From NCBI GenBank assembly GCA_041743975.1, contig JBGTLT010000057.1, positions 50,742 through 114,741 on the forward strand: a stretch of DNA of 64,000 nucleotides. The letters are read 5' to 3'. A program made the position numbers and the translations under genes. Origin of the DNA: JTS-RE37 sp041743975 (GTDB taxonomy: Bacteria > Bacteroidota > Bacteroidia > Flavobacteriales > Flavobacteriaceae). Every line of letters starts with the position of its first letter. Position 1 is the first letter of the stretch. This document shows, in pieces, positions 1-7,601 of this stretch. A model generated the notes under the pieces. The model was not told the origin of the DNA. It made no database searches and was given only the letters and a program-made list of their open reading frames with translations.

Positions 1-200
1 TTATCCGAAGCTTCCATTGCCTTGGCCAACAAGGTATTTTTCACTACGGACAATTTTATATTGGCCTTAAAACAGGCCCTCCTTAAATTGGATGTTGTGG
101 TGGCGTTCATGCCGGAAATATCTGCCAGGTAAATCGTTGAACTATCAGCCAACTGAGCCGTCAGATCCTTTATAGCAGTCGCTTTTTCTTTTCTTGTCAT
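1..200 (-). CDS. rplJ: 50S ribosomal protein L10, N-terminal part (cut by window edge)
   Basis: The minus strand from an ATG at 200 reads MTRKEKATAIKDLTAQLADS and on without a stop to base 1, about 66 codons. This is the N-terminal part of L10, the stalk-base protein that anchors L7/L12 dimers to 23S rRNA. The order L11, L1, L10 downstream of nusG is the standard operon order and supports the call. Sixteen bases separate it from rplA. The C-terminal part lies outside the window. Confidence 0.93.
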   Translation of the reverse strand, partial: MTRKEKATAIKDLTAQLADSSTIYLADISGMNATTTSNLRRACFKANIKLSVVKNTLLAKAMEASD

Positions 201-216
201 AATAATACTTTTGCCG

Positions 217-906
217 TTAAACTGCTTTTGGATCTAATTGAACACTTGGACTCATGGTACTGGACATATGGATCGTCCTCATGTAGATCCCTTTGGATGC
301 AGCCGGTTTCAATTTGGTCAGGGTATCGAGCAATTCCTTTGCATTGTCTGCAATCTTATCTTCTGTAAAGGATACCTTCCCAATGGCTGCATGTACGATG
401 CCGCCTTTATCAACCTTGAAATCAATTTTACCAGCCTTAACCTCCGCTACCGCCTTGGCGATATCCATGGTTACGGTACCGGTCTTCGGGTTCGGCATCA
501 GGCCACGGGGTCCAAGCACACGTCCTAACGGGCCGAGTTTTCCCATGACGCTGGGCATGGTGATGATCACATCAACATCTGTCCACCCATTCTTGATCTT
601 ATCCAGGTATTCATCCAACCCAACAAAATCGGCGCCAGCTTCTTTGGCCTCTTCCTCCTTATCAGGGGTAACCAATGCCAGGACCTTTACATCCTTCCCG
701 GTGCCGTGAGGCAGCGTAACCACGCCACGTACCATTTGATTGGCCTTCCTCGGATCTACTCCCAGCCTAACGGCCAGTTCCACCGACGCATCAAATTTGG
801 CATTGGTTATTTCCTTTATCAATGCAGAAGCCTCCTTCACCGTGTAGAGCCTGTCTTTCTCTATCTTGGCCCGGGCCTCTTTTTGTTTTTTTGTTATTTT
901 TCCCAT
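217..906 (-). CDS. rplA: 50S ribosomal protein L1
   Basis: The 229-residue product is full length for L1, which builds the mobile stalk at the ribosomal E site and in many bacteria represses its own operon. The signature GLMPNPKTGTVT lies near residues 135-146. The start MGKITKKQKEARAKIEKDRL is a typical lysine-rich L1 N-terminus. It follows rplK by 21 bases and precedes rplJ by 16, so the three are surely co-transcribed. I saw no obvious L1-binding hairpin in the 69-base spacer upstream of rplK. Confidence 0.98.
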   Translation of the reverse strand: MGKITKKQKEARAKIEKDRLYTVKEASALIKEITNAKFDASVELAVRLGVDPRKANQMVRGVVTLPHGTGKDVKVLALVTPDKEEEAKEAGADFVGLDEYLDKIKNGWTDVDVIITMPSVMGKLGPLGRVLGPRGLMPNPKTGTVTMDIAKAVAEVKAGKIDFKVDKGGIVHAAIGKVSFTEDKIADNAKELLDTLTKLKPAASKGIYMRTIHMSSTMSPSVQLDPKAV

Positions 907-927
907 GCTAAAATTGCTTATAAGATT

Positions 928-1365
928 TTAAAAAGGTCGCTTCCCCGATACTTTGAGGCCCATGGAACGCGCTGTTCCTGCGATCATACTCATTGCCGAC
1001 TCAATCGTAAATGCATTTAAATCCACCATTTTTTCTTCTGCAATCGTTTTTACCTGAGCCCAGGAAACATTCCCTGATTTGGCCCTGTTAGGTTCGCCTG
1101 ATCCTTTTTTAATCTTAGCCGCTTCCATAAGTTGCACTGCCGCTGGTGGTGTCTTAACGACAAAATCGAATGATTTGTCCTTGTACACGGTGATAACAAC
1201 AGGCAACAATTTGCCTTGTTTGTCCTGCGTACGCGAGTTAAATTGCTTACAGAACTCCATGATGTTAACGCCGGCAGCACCTAAAGCGGGTCCAACCGGT
1301 GGCGACGGATTCGCAACACCTCCCCTAACTTGTAGTTTTACTACTTTACTTATTTCTTTTGCCAT
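928..1365 (-). CDS. rplK: 50S ribosomal protein L11
   Basis: The 145-residue protein matches L11 in length. The N-terminal domain has the conserved PSPPVGPALGAAGVNIMEFC stretch (about residues 21-40), and the C-terminal rRNA-binding domain ends in a GTARSMGL motif near residue 131. L11 sits at the GTPase-associated centre and helps EF-G and RelA act there. It lies between nusG and rplA in the conserved secE-nusG-rplK-rplA-rplJ order. The 69-base spacer to nusG is AT-rich. Confidence 0.98.
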   Translation of the reverse strand: MAKEISKVVKLQVRGGVANPSPPVGPALGAAGVNIMEFCKQFNSRTQDKQGKLLPVVITVYKDKSFDFVVKTPPAAVQLMEAAKIKKGSGEPNRAKSGNVSWAQVKTIAEEKMVDLNAFTIESAMSMIAGTARSMGLKVSGKRPF

Positions 1366-1434
1366 TGTTTAAAATTAAATTGCAAAGCGTGTCTAATTTG
1401 GAAGCAACACAACTTTATATATATGTAACAAATT

Positions 1435-1986
1435 CTATACTTTTTCTACCTGCATATAGCTTAATTCCAGGGGAGTCTTTCTCCCGAAGATCTTCACCAT
1501 TACCTCGAGCTTTCGCTTTTCTTCATTGATCTTCTCCACCGTGCCGTTGAATCCGTTGAAAGGCCCGTCAATGACTTTCACGGTTTCCCCAAGGACAAAT
1601 GGAATCGCAACGCTATCTGTATTGACAGCCAGTTCATCCACTTTTCCAAGCATCCTGTTGACCTCCGATTTTCGCAGCGGCACGGGATCTCCCCCTTTGG
1701 TTTCGCCCAAAAACCCAATTACATTGGTAATAGAGCGTATAATGTGTACCATCTCCCCGCCTAAATTGGCCTTGATCATGATATAGCCCGGGAAATAAAC
1801 CCTTTCCTTGTTGATTTTCTTTCCGTTCCTTATCTGTACAACCTTTTCGGTCGGCACAAGTACATCCTCCAGAAAGTCTCCAAATCCATGGCGCTCCACT
1901 TCACTTTCGATATAGCCCTTGATCTTATTTTCCTGACCACTGACCGCTCTCACTACATACCATTTCTTTTCAAGTACTTCTGACAT
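1435..1986 (-). CDS. nusG: Transcription termination/antitermination factor NusG
   Basis: The 183-residue protein has the NusG N-terminal domain (KKWYVVRAVSGQENKIKGYI near residues 8-27) that binds the RNA polymerase clamp, and a C-terminal KOW domain (VIDGPFNGFNGTVEKI, about 138-153) that contacts Rho or ribosomal protein S10. NusG couples transcription to translation and modulates pausing and Rho termination. It lies 8 bases after secE, the usual pairing, and upstream of rplK. Confidence 0.98.
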   Translation of the reverse strand: MSEVLEKKWYVVRAVSGQENKIKGYIESEVERHGFGDFLEDVLVPTEKVVQIRNGKKINKERVYFPGYIMIKANLGGEMVHIIRSITNVIGFLGETKGGDPVPLRKSEVNRMLGKVDELAVNTDSVAIPFVLGETVKVIDGPFNGFNGTVEKINEEKRKLEVMVKIFGRKTPLELSYMQVEKV

Positions 1987-1994
1987 AATCCAGC

Positions 1995-2183
1995 TTAATT
2001 AATTAATGTTTTAAAATACAATGTAATCAACTCGCTGAATATGGAATCCACACCCCAGGTTGCCAATGCAAACAGGATAGAAAACACGGCAACAATGACC
2101 ATAAGGTTAGATGATTCGGCCCTGGAGGGCAGCGTAACATTGTGCCTTAATTCTTCTATGGATTCCCTTATATATGTAACCAT
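1995..2183 (-). CDS. secE: Preprotein translocase subunit SecE
   Basis: The 62-residue protein is the short single-span SecE type. It has an amphipathic N-terminal helix (YIRESIEELRHNVTLPSRAE) and one membrane segment (about residues 28-48, LMVIVAVFSILFALATWGVD). SecE clamps SecY in the Sec translocon of the inner membrane. The identity rests on this architecture and on its place between tRNA-Trp and nusG, which is the conserved bacterial location. Confidence 0.95.
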   Translation of the reverse strand: MVTYIRESIEELRHNVTLPSRAESSNLMVIVAVFSILFALATWGVDSIFSELITLYFKTLIN

Positions 2184-2294
2184 GCTGTGCTATTTTACGT
2201 TGTACCCTGAGAAACCCCTCTGCAGCTTCCCCCATTATTTCGGGTTAAAGCCCTTTGTCCGTTTACGGTGCTCCTGGTTATTACTTTATTTCCT

Positions 2295-2311
2295 GCACGG
2301 GAGGAGAGACT
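2295..2311 (-). repeat. 17-bp direct copy of the tRNA-Trp 3' end
   Basis: The bases GCACGGGAGGAGAGACT occur here and again at 2369-2385, where they form the acceptor 3' strand and T-arm side of tRNA-Trp (read on the plus strand). The copies are identical and 74 bp apart. The copy lies inside a set of overlapping inverted repeats (CACGGGA / TCCCGTG and CCCGTG / CACGGG, 2296-2330). A tRNA 3'-end copy is what an integrase attachment site leaves behind, but no element lies between the copies. Confidence 0.8.
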
Positions 2312-2369
2312 TCCCGTGGCTTCGCACGGGACAGGCTTCTCGTCTCACAGGCCTTTTTCCTTTTTTCAG

Positions 2370-2442
2370 CACGGGAGGAGAGACTCGAACTCCCGACACC
2401 TGGTTTTGGAGACCAGTGCTCTACCAACTGAGCTACACCCGT
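2370..2442 (-). tRNA. tRNA-Trp (anticodon CCA)
   Basis: The minus strand folds into a cloverleaf with D-arm AGCTCAGTTGGTAGAGC, anticodon loop CTCCAAA (anticodon CCA) and T-arm GGGAGTTCGAGTCTCTC. The acceptor stem begins ACGGGTG and has one T-T mismatch. It lies between tuf and secE, where Bacteroidota usually place it. CCA is not encoded. Confidence 0.97.
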
Positions 2443-2462
2443 ATCTAATTACATTGAAAGGT

Positions 2463-2480
2463 ATCCCGCTAAAGCGGGAC
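2463..2480 (-). terminator. Short hairpin downstream of tuf
   Basis: A compact inverted repeat TCCCGC-TAAA-GCGGGA lies between the tuf stop codon and tRNA-Trp. There is no long T-run on the minus strand, so it is either a weak terminator or a processing/stability hairpin that lets tuf be expressed at a different level from secE-nusG. Confidence 0.45.
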
Positions 2481-2509
2481 ACCTCAATGCTGCAAATGAT
2501 CGTATGTTA

Positions 2510-3697
2510 TTAATCTAAAATTTTGGTAACCTGACCGGCTCCGACGGTCCTGCCACCTTCACGAATGGCAAAACGAAGACCAACACTCAATGCGATTGCC
2601 TGAAGCAAATCTACTGTAATTGTCAGGTTATCACCAGGCATTACCATTTCCACACCACTGGGCAGGTTAATCGTACCCGTTACGTCTGTAGTCCGCACAT
2701 AGAACTGTGGACGATAGTTATTATGGAATGGCGTATGACGTCCACCTTCTTCTTTTTTAAGGATATAAACCTCTGCCTCAAACTTCGCATGTGGTTTTAC
2801 TGATCCCGGCTTACAGATAACCATTCCCCTTTTGATATCTGATTTCTCAATACCTCTTAATAGGATCCCAACGTTGTCACCAGCTTCTCCCCTGTCCAAT
2901 ATTTTACGGAACATTTCCACACCCGTAACGGTAGAGGTAAGTTTCTCTGCCCCCATCCCAATAATTTCAACAGAATCACCGGTATTGGCAACACCGGTCT
3001 CAATCCGGCCTGTTGCAACAGTACCACGACCCGTGATGGTAAATACATCTTCTACCGGCATGAGGAAAGGCTTTTCCACATCCCTTTCCGGCATTTCGAT
3101 CCAGGTATCCACGGCAGTCATCAGTTCCATAACCGAATCAACCCACTTTTGCTCCCCGTTAAGTGCACCAAGCGCAGAACCTGAAATAACAGGACCGTTG
3201 TCACCATCATATTCATAGAAGGAAAGCAATTCCCTTACTTCCATCTCAACGAGCTCCAAAAGTTCCTCATCATCCACCATATCCACTTTATTCAGGAATA
3301 CTACCATTCTTGGGATGCCAACCTGGCGTCCCAAAAGGATGTGCTCCCGTGTCTGAGGCATAGGCCCGTCTGTAGCAGCAACTACCAGGATGGCACCATC
3401 CATCTGCGCTGCCCCGGTAACCATGTTCTTCACGTAATCCGCGTGACCGGGACAGTCAACGTGGGCATAGTGCCTGTTGACCGTTTGGTACTCTACGTGA
3501 GAGGTATTGATAGTAATACCACGTTCTTTTTCCTCAGGAGCATTGTCAATAGAATCAAAACTCCTTACTTCGGATAGTCCTGCGTTCGCCAATACCGAAG
3601 TAATAGCAGCAGTTAATGTAGTTTTACCGTGATCTACGTGTCCAATGGTACCTATATTTAAGTGCGGTTTGGAACGATCAAAAGTTGCCTTTGCCAT
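2510..3697 (-). CDS. tuf: Translation elongation factor Tu
   Basis: The 395-residue protein is full-length EF-Tu, the GTPase that carries aminoacyl-tRNA to the ribosome. The P-loop GHVDHGKT is at residues 19-26, DCPGHADYVKNM near 80-91 and NKVDMVDDEEL near 136, followed by the two beta-barrel domains. It sits in the conserved tRNA-Thr/Tyr/Gly/Thr-tuf-tRNA-Trp cluster. The leader between tRNA-Thr(GGT) and the ATG is 150 bases, so a promoter of its own is possible, though I found no exact TAnnTTTG box. Confidence 0.99.
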   Translation of the reverse strand: MAKATFDRSKPHLNIGTIGHVDHGKTTLTAAITSVLANAGLSEVRSFDSIDNAPEEKERGITINTSHVEYQTVNRHYAHVDCPGHADYVKNMVTGAAQMDGAILVVAATDGPMPQTREHILLGRQVGIPRMVVFLNKVDMVDDEELLELVEMEVRELLSFYEYDGDNGPVISGSALGALNGEQKWVDSVMELMTAVDTWIEMPERDVEKPFLMPVEDVFTITGRGTVATGRIETGVANTGDSVEIIGMGAEKLTSTVTGVEMFRKILDRGEAGDNVGILLRGIEKSDIKRGMVICKPGSVKPHAKFEAEVYILKKEEGGRHTPFHNNYRPQFYVRTTDVTGTINLPSGVEMVMPGDNLTITVDLLQAIALSVGLRFAIREGGRTVGAGQVTKILD

Positions 3698-3847
3698 TTT
3701 TATTGAATTTAAATCTTAGTTTATATTAGTGTTCAAATTTTATTTATGCTGTGCCAGTGACCCGTAATTAATCCCTGGAGGGCGTGTACCATGGTCCTTA
3801 ACATGCAATTGGCTTATTTTCCCTCCCGTGTTCCACCACCATTCTAG

Positions 3848-3919
3848 AGCCAACGACGGGAATTGAACCCGTGACCTCTTCCTTACCAAGGAAACGCTCT
3901 ACCCCTGAGCTACGTCGGC
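3848..3919 (-). tRNA. tRNA-Thr (anticodon GGT)
   Basis: The minus strand has acceptor strands GCCGACG / CGTTGGC (one G-T pair), anticodon stem-loop TTCCTTGGTAAGGAA with anticodon GGT, and T-arm CGGGTTCAATTCCCG. It is the last of four tRNAs in front of tuf. Confidence 0.97.
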
Positions 3920-4117
3920 TTGTTGGGTTCAGAGTTTAATGTTAAAAGGTTCAGGCTAAACCTACAACAACTTCTACAAAAAACAACAATCGCTACCCAA
4001 GGTCTCTGAGCAGAAGAACAAGCTTCCCGGGCATTTCCCGGTAAAGGTATAGAACCACCTTCTTCCTTGATAACCTTTAACAGTCCTAAAGCTTTTTAAC
4101 TTTTCGTCCTGATTCAG

Positions 4118-4190
4118 AGCGGGAGACCGGGTTCGAACCGGCGACATTCAGCTTGGAAGGCTGACGCTCTACCAACTGAGCTACTCCCGC
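4118..4190 (-). tRNA. tRNA-Gly (anticodon TCC)
   Basis: The minus strand has perfectly paired acceptor arms GCGGGAG / CTCCCGC, anticodon stem-loop CAGCCTTCCAAGCTG with anticodon TCC, and T-arm CCGGTTCGAACCCGG. It is the third member of the tRNA-Thr-Tyr-Gly-Thr-tuf cluster. Confidence 0.97.
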
Positions 4191-4279
4191 AATTTTAATT
4201 TTCACTATTTCAACATGCCTTCGAAAATTCCGGCAATGTAACTTGTGAATCCAGTATCCTGAACCCCTGACAATTTTTG

Positions 4280-4361
4280 TGGGGAGAGCAGGATTCGAAC
4301 CTGCGAAGGTGAAACCAACAGATTTACAGTCTGTCCTCGTTGGCCGCTTGAGTATCTCCCC
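4280..4361 (-). tRNA. tRNA-Tyr (anticodon GTA)
   Basis: This is a class II tRNA of 82 bases with a long variable arm. The acceptor arms are GGGGAGA / TCTCCCC, the anticodon stem-loop is ACAGACTGTAAATCTGT with anticodon GTA, and the T-arm is GCAGGTTCGAATCCTGC. It is the second tRNA of the tuf cluster. The 294-base spacer between it and tRNA-Thr(TGT) holds no gene I can support. Confidence 0.97.
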
Positions 4362-4655
4362 GACTCATTTTTTCAGTATGTGATGAACTTAACCCGATCC
4401 AACACCTGTAATGTAATCCCGGCAGCCCACCTGGTTTGATATTCAAGCTTTTTTTTATTAAAATGCCCTTGCTTCAAAACACACTTCCGGTTCTCCTGTC
4501 ACATTTTATCCAACATTCTCCAAATCAGCGTGTTCCGCATCACCCGGGAACTTTGCCGTCCTGTAGTTGCAGAATCCAATCCACAAGAATCCTATAGTCA
4601 CTATTCTATGCTCAAAAAACAATTGAGAAAAACCTCGCGGACTTCCCCAATTTCG

Positions 4656-4729
4656 AGCCGATGGAGGGAGTCGAACCCACGACCTGCTGATTACAAATCA
4701 GCTGCTCTAGCCAGCTGAGCTACATCGGC
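4656..4729 (-). tRNA. tRNA-Thr (anticodon TGT)
   Basis: The minus strand has acceptor arms GCCGATG / CATCGGC, anticodon stem-loop CTGATTTGTAATCAG with anticodon TGT, and T-arm CGTGGGTTCGACTCCCTCC. It is the first tRNA of the cluster and lies 85 bases downstream of hpf. Confidence 0.97.
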
Positions 4730-4814
4730 TTTTAATGCTTTTTACCGCATAAAAAAGCCCGCTATTTCTAACGGACTGCAAATGTAGATAATTATTTATT
4801 TAATCAAAACAAAA

Positions 4815-5132
4815 TTACAAAAATTTTAAGGATACCCCGGCCCGTGGTTTTTTCTTCTTTTTCACCAGTTTTCGTTCAAGGGAACTACAGGCAGAATCCA
4901 CAGCTTCCTCAAATGATTTACATTGCTTTTTAACCAGGAATTCATTCTTCGGTACCAGCAATTTGATTTCCACAATCTTATTTTCCTTTGCACTCGTATT
5001 TTCAACTTTTAAAAAAACTTCGGAACTGATTACTTTATCATAGTATAGATCCAGTTTATCCAATCTTTTCTGAACAAAGTCAATTAGCTTTCCATCGGCA
5101 TTAAAATTAACTGATTGTGTGTTTACTTTCAT
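4815..5132 (-). CDS. hpf: Ribosome hibernation promoting factor (HPF/RaiA family, short form)
   Basis: The 105-residue protein begins MKVNTQSVNFNADGKLIDFV and has the beta-alpha-beta-beta-beta-alpha pattern of the HPF/YfiA family, with a basic C-terminal tail (KLVKKKKKPRAGVSLKF). Such proteins bind the 30S decoding region and silence or dimerise ribosomes in stationary phase. It lacks the extra dimerisation domain of long HPF. It follows xerC by 43 bases on the same strand and precedes the tRNA-tuf cluster. Confidence 0.93.
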   Translation of the reverse strand: MKVNTQSVNFNADGKLIDFVQKRLDKLDLYYDKVISSEVFLKVENTSAKENKIVEIKLLVPKNEFLVKKQCKSFEEAVDSACSSLERKLVKKKKKPRAGVSLKFL

Positions 5133-5175
5133 AAGTAAAAGATTTAAAGGTGAAACAATTTAAAAGAACGTTCTG

Positions 5176-6066
5176 CTACTCTTTGCTCCTGGGGTGGGAA
5201 GAAGCATGTGTTTTCTTAAGTTCAGCGATACTATTATGTGTGTAGACCTGTGTTGACGCCAAACTGCTGTGTCCAAGCAATTCCTTTACCGCATTCATAT
5301 CTGCTCCTTTATTCAGCAAATGAGTGGCAAAGGTATGCCGTAAAATATGTGGGCTCTTTTTAACCTTTGAAGAGACCTTACTAAAATACCCATTTATAAT
5401 TCTATAGACAAGGGATTCATAAATTTTATGACCAGCTTGGGAAAGAAAAATATAGGGTTCACTTTCAGGATCGGAGGGCGAATTGCGTAACTCCAGATAG
5501 CACCTGAACGATTGACAGGTTGATTCCAACAAGGGGAGGATGCGCTCCTTATTCCGTTTCCCAAGGACTTTAATGGTTTTCCGGGGCAGGTCTACGTCCT
5601 TAACTTTTAGATTGATCAGTTCGGCCCGCCTTATGCCGGTGGTATATAACAACTCAATGACGAGTCGGTCACGCGCCCCTTCCGCCGTGTCTTCAAAAGG
5701 AATCTCCCCGAACAGGCGGTCCATCTCCAGTTCCGAGAATGGAATTTCGACCTTCCTGGACGTTTTCAGGGCCCTGTGTTTGGCGAGGGGGCTAAAGGGT
5801 ATCCTCTCAATTCCCTGCAGAAACCTGTAATAGGCCTTCAGGGATGCCACCTTCCTGTTTACCGTGCGGTTAGATAGGCCCTTGCCCACCAACAATACAA
5901 TCCAACTCCTGATAAGACTGTAATCTGCTGTATCGATTTCCGAAAGCCCGTAGGACTCCTGACAGCATCCTGCGAATTCTGCAATATCCTTATGATAGGC
6001 ATTCACCGTATGGGGGGAATACTTCCGCTCTAATGAAAGATAGTCAATAAAGGCGCCGACAGACAT
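5176..6066 (-). CDS. xerC: Tyrosine recombinase XerC-like
   Basis: The 296-residue protein has a SAM-like N-terminal core-binding domain (about residues 1-90) and a tyrosine recombinase catalytic domain. The catalytic residues are visible: Arg146 in TGIRRAEL, Lys170 in VLGKRNKERILPL, His240 and Arg243 in HILRH, His266 in LLGHSSL and Tyr275 in TQVYTH. XerC/D proteins resolve chromosome dimers at dif. Its neighbours are housekeeping genes (hpf, rpsU) and no mobile element is next to it, so chromosome resolution is more likely than phage integration. Whether it is the XerC or XerD paralogue cannot be fixed from this window. Confidence 0.92.
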   Translation of the reverse strand: MSVGAFIDYLSLERKYSPHTVNAYHKDIAEFAGCCQESYGLSEIDTADYSLIRSWIVLLVGKGLSNRTVNRKVASLKAYYRFLQGIERIPFSPLAKHRALKTSRKVEIPFSELEMDRLFGEIPFEDTAEGARDRLVIELLYTTGIRRAELINLKVKDVDLPRKTIKVLGKRNKERILPLLESTCQSFRCYLELRNSPSDPESEPYIFLSQAGHKIYESLVYRIINGYFSKVSSKVKKSPHILRHTFATHLLNKGADMNAVKELLGHSSLASTQVYTHNSIAELKKTHASSHPRSKE

Positions 6067-6070
6067 TCCA

Positions 6071-6078
6071 CAAAGCTA
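6071..6078 (-). promoter_or_regulatory. Candidate -7 box for xerC
   Basis: TAGCTTTG on the minus strand matches the Bacteroidota TAnnTTTG box exactly. Its last base lies four bases before the xerC ATG, so the expected transcription start is at or beside the start codon. No clear TTG is present at the -33 spacing. Confidence 0.5.
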
Positions 6079-6102
6079 CAAAACGCAGGACATAATAGGG
6101 CA

Positions 6103-6141
6103 TAAAAAATCCCGCATACTGAAAAATTTCAGTTGCGGGAT
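6103..6141 (-). terminator. Intrinsic terminator downstream of rpsU
   Basis: The inverted repeat ATCCCGCA-t-ACTGAAA / TTTCAGT-TGCGGGAT gives a 15-bp stem with one bulge and a two-base loop. On the minus strand it is followed by ATTTTTTATG. It separates rpsU from xerC transcription. Confidence 0.88.
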
Positions 6142-6163
6142 CCTATTGGGTTTAACGATTATG

Positions 6164-6358
6164 CTATATTTCTTCCTGGTCTCTTAGGCCCTGGATATAT
6201 TGCGCTTTCTGGACTTGCTGTCTGCGCTCTACAGAAGGTTTGGTAAATTGCTGCCGCTTTCGCAATTGCCGCATAGTACCGGTCCTGTCGAACTTACGTT
6301 TAAAACGTTTTAAAGCCCTATCTATATTTTCTCCTTCTTTAACTGGTATGATCAACAT
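6164..6358 (-). CDS. rpsU: 30S ribosomal protein S21 (bS21)
   Basis: The 64-residue protein begins MLIIPVKEGENIDRALKRFK, the diagnostic start of bS21. In Flavobacteriia bS21 helps sequester the anti-Shine-Dalgarno end of 16S rRNA on the 30S platform. Its own mRNA has a strong Shine-Dalgarno site (6367-6377), which fits autoregulation. It is a single-gene unit with a TATATTTG box upstream and an intrinsic terminator downstream. Confidence 0.97.
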   Translation of the reverse strand: MLIIPVKEGENIDRALKRFKRKFDRTGTMRQLRKRQQFTKPSVERRQQVQKAQYIQGLRDQEEI

Positions 6359-6366
6359 AGGCTACA

Positions 6367-6377
6367 ACCTCCTTTCT
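6367..6377 (-). promoter_or_regulatory. Strong Shine-Dalgarno sequence of rpsU
   Basis: AGAAAGGAGGT on the minus strand is complementary to 11 bases at the 3' end of 16S rRNA and ends eight bases before the rpsU ATG. The other starts I inspected in the window lack such a site. Known work on Flavobacterium links this exceptional site to feedback control by bS21. Confidence 0.92.
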
Positions 6378-6394
6378 TTAGTGATTTGAGTTTG

Positions 6395-6402
6395 CAAATA
6401 TA
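6395..6402 (-). promoter_or_regulatory. Candidate -7 box for rpsU
   Basis: TATATTTG on the minus strand matches TAnnTTTG exactly, 36 bases before the rpsU ATG, leaving a leader of about 30 bases that contains the Shine-Dalgarno site. No clear -33 TTG is seen. Confidence 0.6.
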
Positions 6403-6428
6403 ACCGGAATTACCGAAAGGAAAAGAAT

Positions 6429-7592
6429 TTATTTTAAAATATTCTTGGCGATGACGATCTTCTGTATTTCGGTCGTTCCTTCCCCAATGGTACAAAGTTT
6501 GGAATCCCTGTAAAATTTTTCCACGGGGAAATCCTTCGTATACCCATAACCCCCGTGTATTTGCACAGCTTCATTGGCTACCCTTACGCAAACCTCAGAG
6601 GCGTACATTTTCGCCATAGCGCTTATTTTGGTTGTCTTCCGCCCTTCGTTCTTCAGAAAAGCAGCCTTGTGCAAAATCAATTCCGAAGTTTCAATCTCTG
6701 TAGCCATATCGGCCAGTTTAAAGGATATTCCCTGAAACTCGCTGATCGGTTTCCCAAATTGCACCCGCTCCTTTGAATAGCGCAGCGCCGCCTCATAAGC
6801 GCCCTTGGCAATACCAAGGGATAAGGCCCCTATGGATATCCGTCCCCCATCCAAAACCTTCATGGATTGCACAAAGCCATTGCCTACATCCCCCAACCGG
6901 TTGGAATCCGGAATTTTACAATCACTGAATATCATTTCAGCGGTTTCACTGGCCCGCATACCCAGCTTATTTTCCTTTTTGCCACTGCTAAAGCCCGCTG
7001 TACCTTTTTCCACTACAAAGGACGTCATGCCGTGGCTATCTCCTTTTTCTCCTGTCCTCGCAATTACGACGGCAATATCCCCGCTTATACCATGGGTAAT
7101 GAAATTCTTCGCACCATTAATGATCCAATGATCCCCTTGCCGTATGGCAGTGGTGTTCATCCCCCCTGCATCCGAACCGGTGTTGTGCTCTGTCAGTCCC
7201 CAGGCCCCTATCCATTCCGCAGTGGCCAGTTTAGGGATCCACCGTTTCTTCTGTTCCACATTACCAAAAGAAAGTATATGGTTGGTGCAAAGTGAACTGT
7301 GGGCAGCAACAGACAATCCGATTGACGGGTCTACCTTGGAGATTTCCTCAATGATCGCCACGTATTCATGGTAGCCCAGGCCGGAACCGCCCAGCTCCGT
7401 TGGAACCAACACTCCCATAAACCCCATTTCCCCCGCCTTTTTAAAAAGTGCGACCGGAAAGGTTTGGGCTTCATCCCATTCCATAATGTGTGGCCTGATA
7501 TGCTGCTCGGCAAATTCCCGTGCCGATTCGGCAACCATTTGTTGGGTCTCTGAATAATCAAAACTAAGGGAAGACATAGTGTCTGTTATCAT
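6429..7592 (-). CDS. Acyl-CoA dehydrogenase
   Basis: The 387-residue protein is a standard-length flavin acyl-CoA dehydrogenase, which oxidises acyl-CoA to trans-2-enoyl-CoA and passes electrons to ETF. It has the N-terminal all-alpha domain (FDYSETQQMVAESAREFAEQ), the middle FAD-contact motif WGLTEHNTGSDAGGM near residue 131, and the C-terminal IHGGYGYTKDFPVEKFYRD and IGEGTTEIQ, whose Glu is at the usual catalytic position. The substrate chain length cannot be told; short or branched acyl-CoA is plausible. The start may be the ATG at 7592 or the one at 7577. The downstream spacer to rpsU is about 70 bases. Confidence 0.93.
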   Translation of the reverse strand: MITDTMSSLSFDYSETQQMVAESAREFAEQHIRPHIMEWDEAQTFPVALFKKAGEMGFMGVLVPTELGGSGLGYHEYVAIIEEISKVDPSIGLSVAAHSSLCTNHILSFGNVEQKKRWIPKLATAEWIGAWGLTEHNTGSDAGGMNTTAIRQGDHWIINGAKNFITHGISGDIAVVIARTGEKGDSHGMTSFVVEKGTAGFSSGKKENKLGMRASETAEMIFSDCKIPDSNRLGDVGNGFVQSMKVLDGGRISIGALSLGIAKGAYEAALRYSKERVQFGKPISEFQGISFKLADMATEIETSELILHKAAFLKNEGRKTTKISAMAKMYASEVCVRVANEAVQIHGGYGYTKDFPVEKFYRDSKLCTIGEGTTEIQKIVIAKNILK

Positions 7593-7601
7593 TATAGGAA
7601 T

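Noticed and set aside
2041..2448. Plus-strand frame across secE and tRNA-Trp
   Set aside because: It runs antisense through secE and a tRNA gene; such a frame is not a plausible protein.
4530..4718. 62-codon plus-strand frame in the tRNA cluster
   Set aside because: Its 3' half is the complement of tRNA-Thr(TGT), and the start has no promoter.
5176..6066. Integrase of a mobile element
   Set aside because: The recombinase is XerC-like, flanked by hpf and rpsU, with no att-flanked cargo or phage genes around it.
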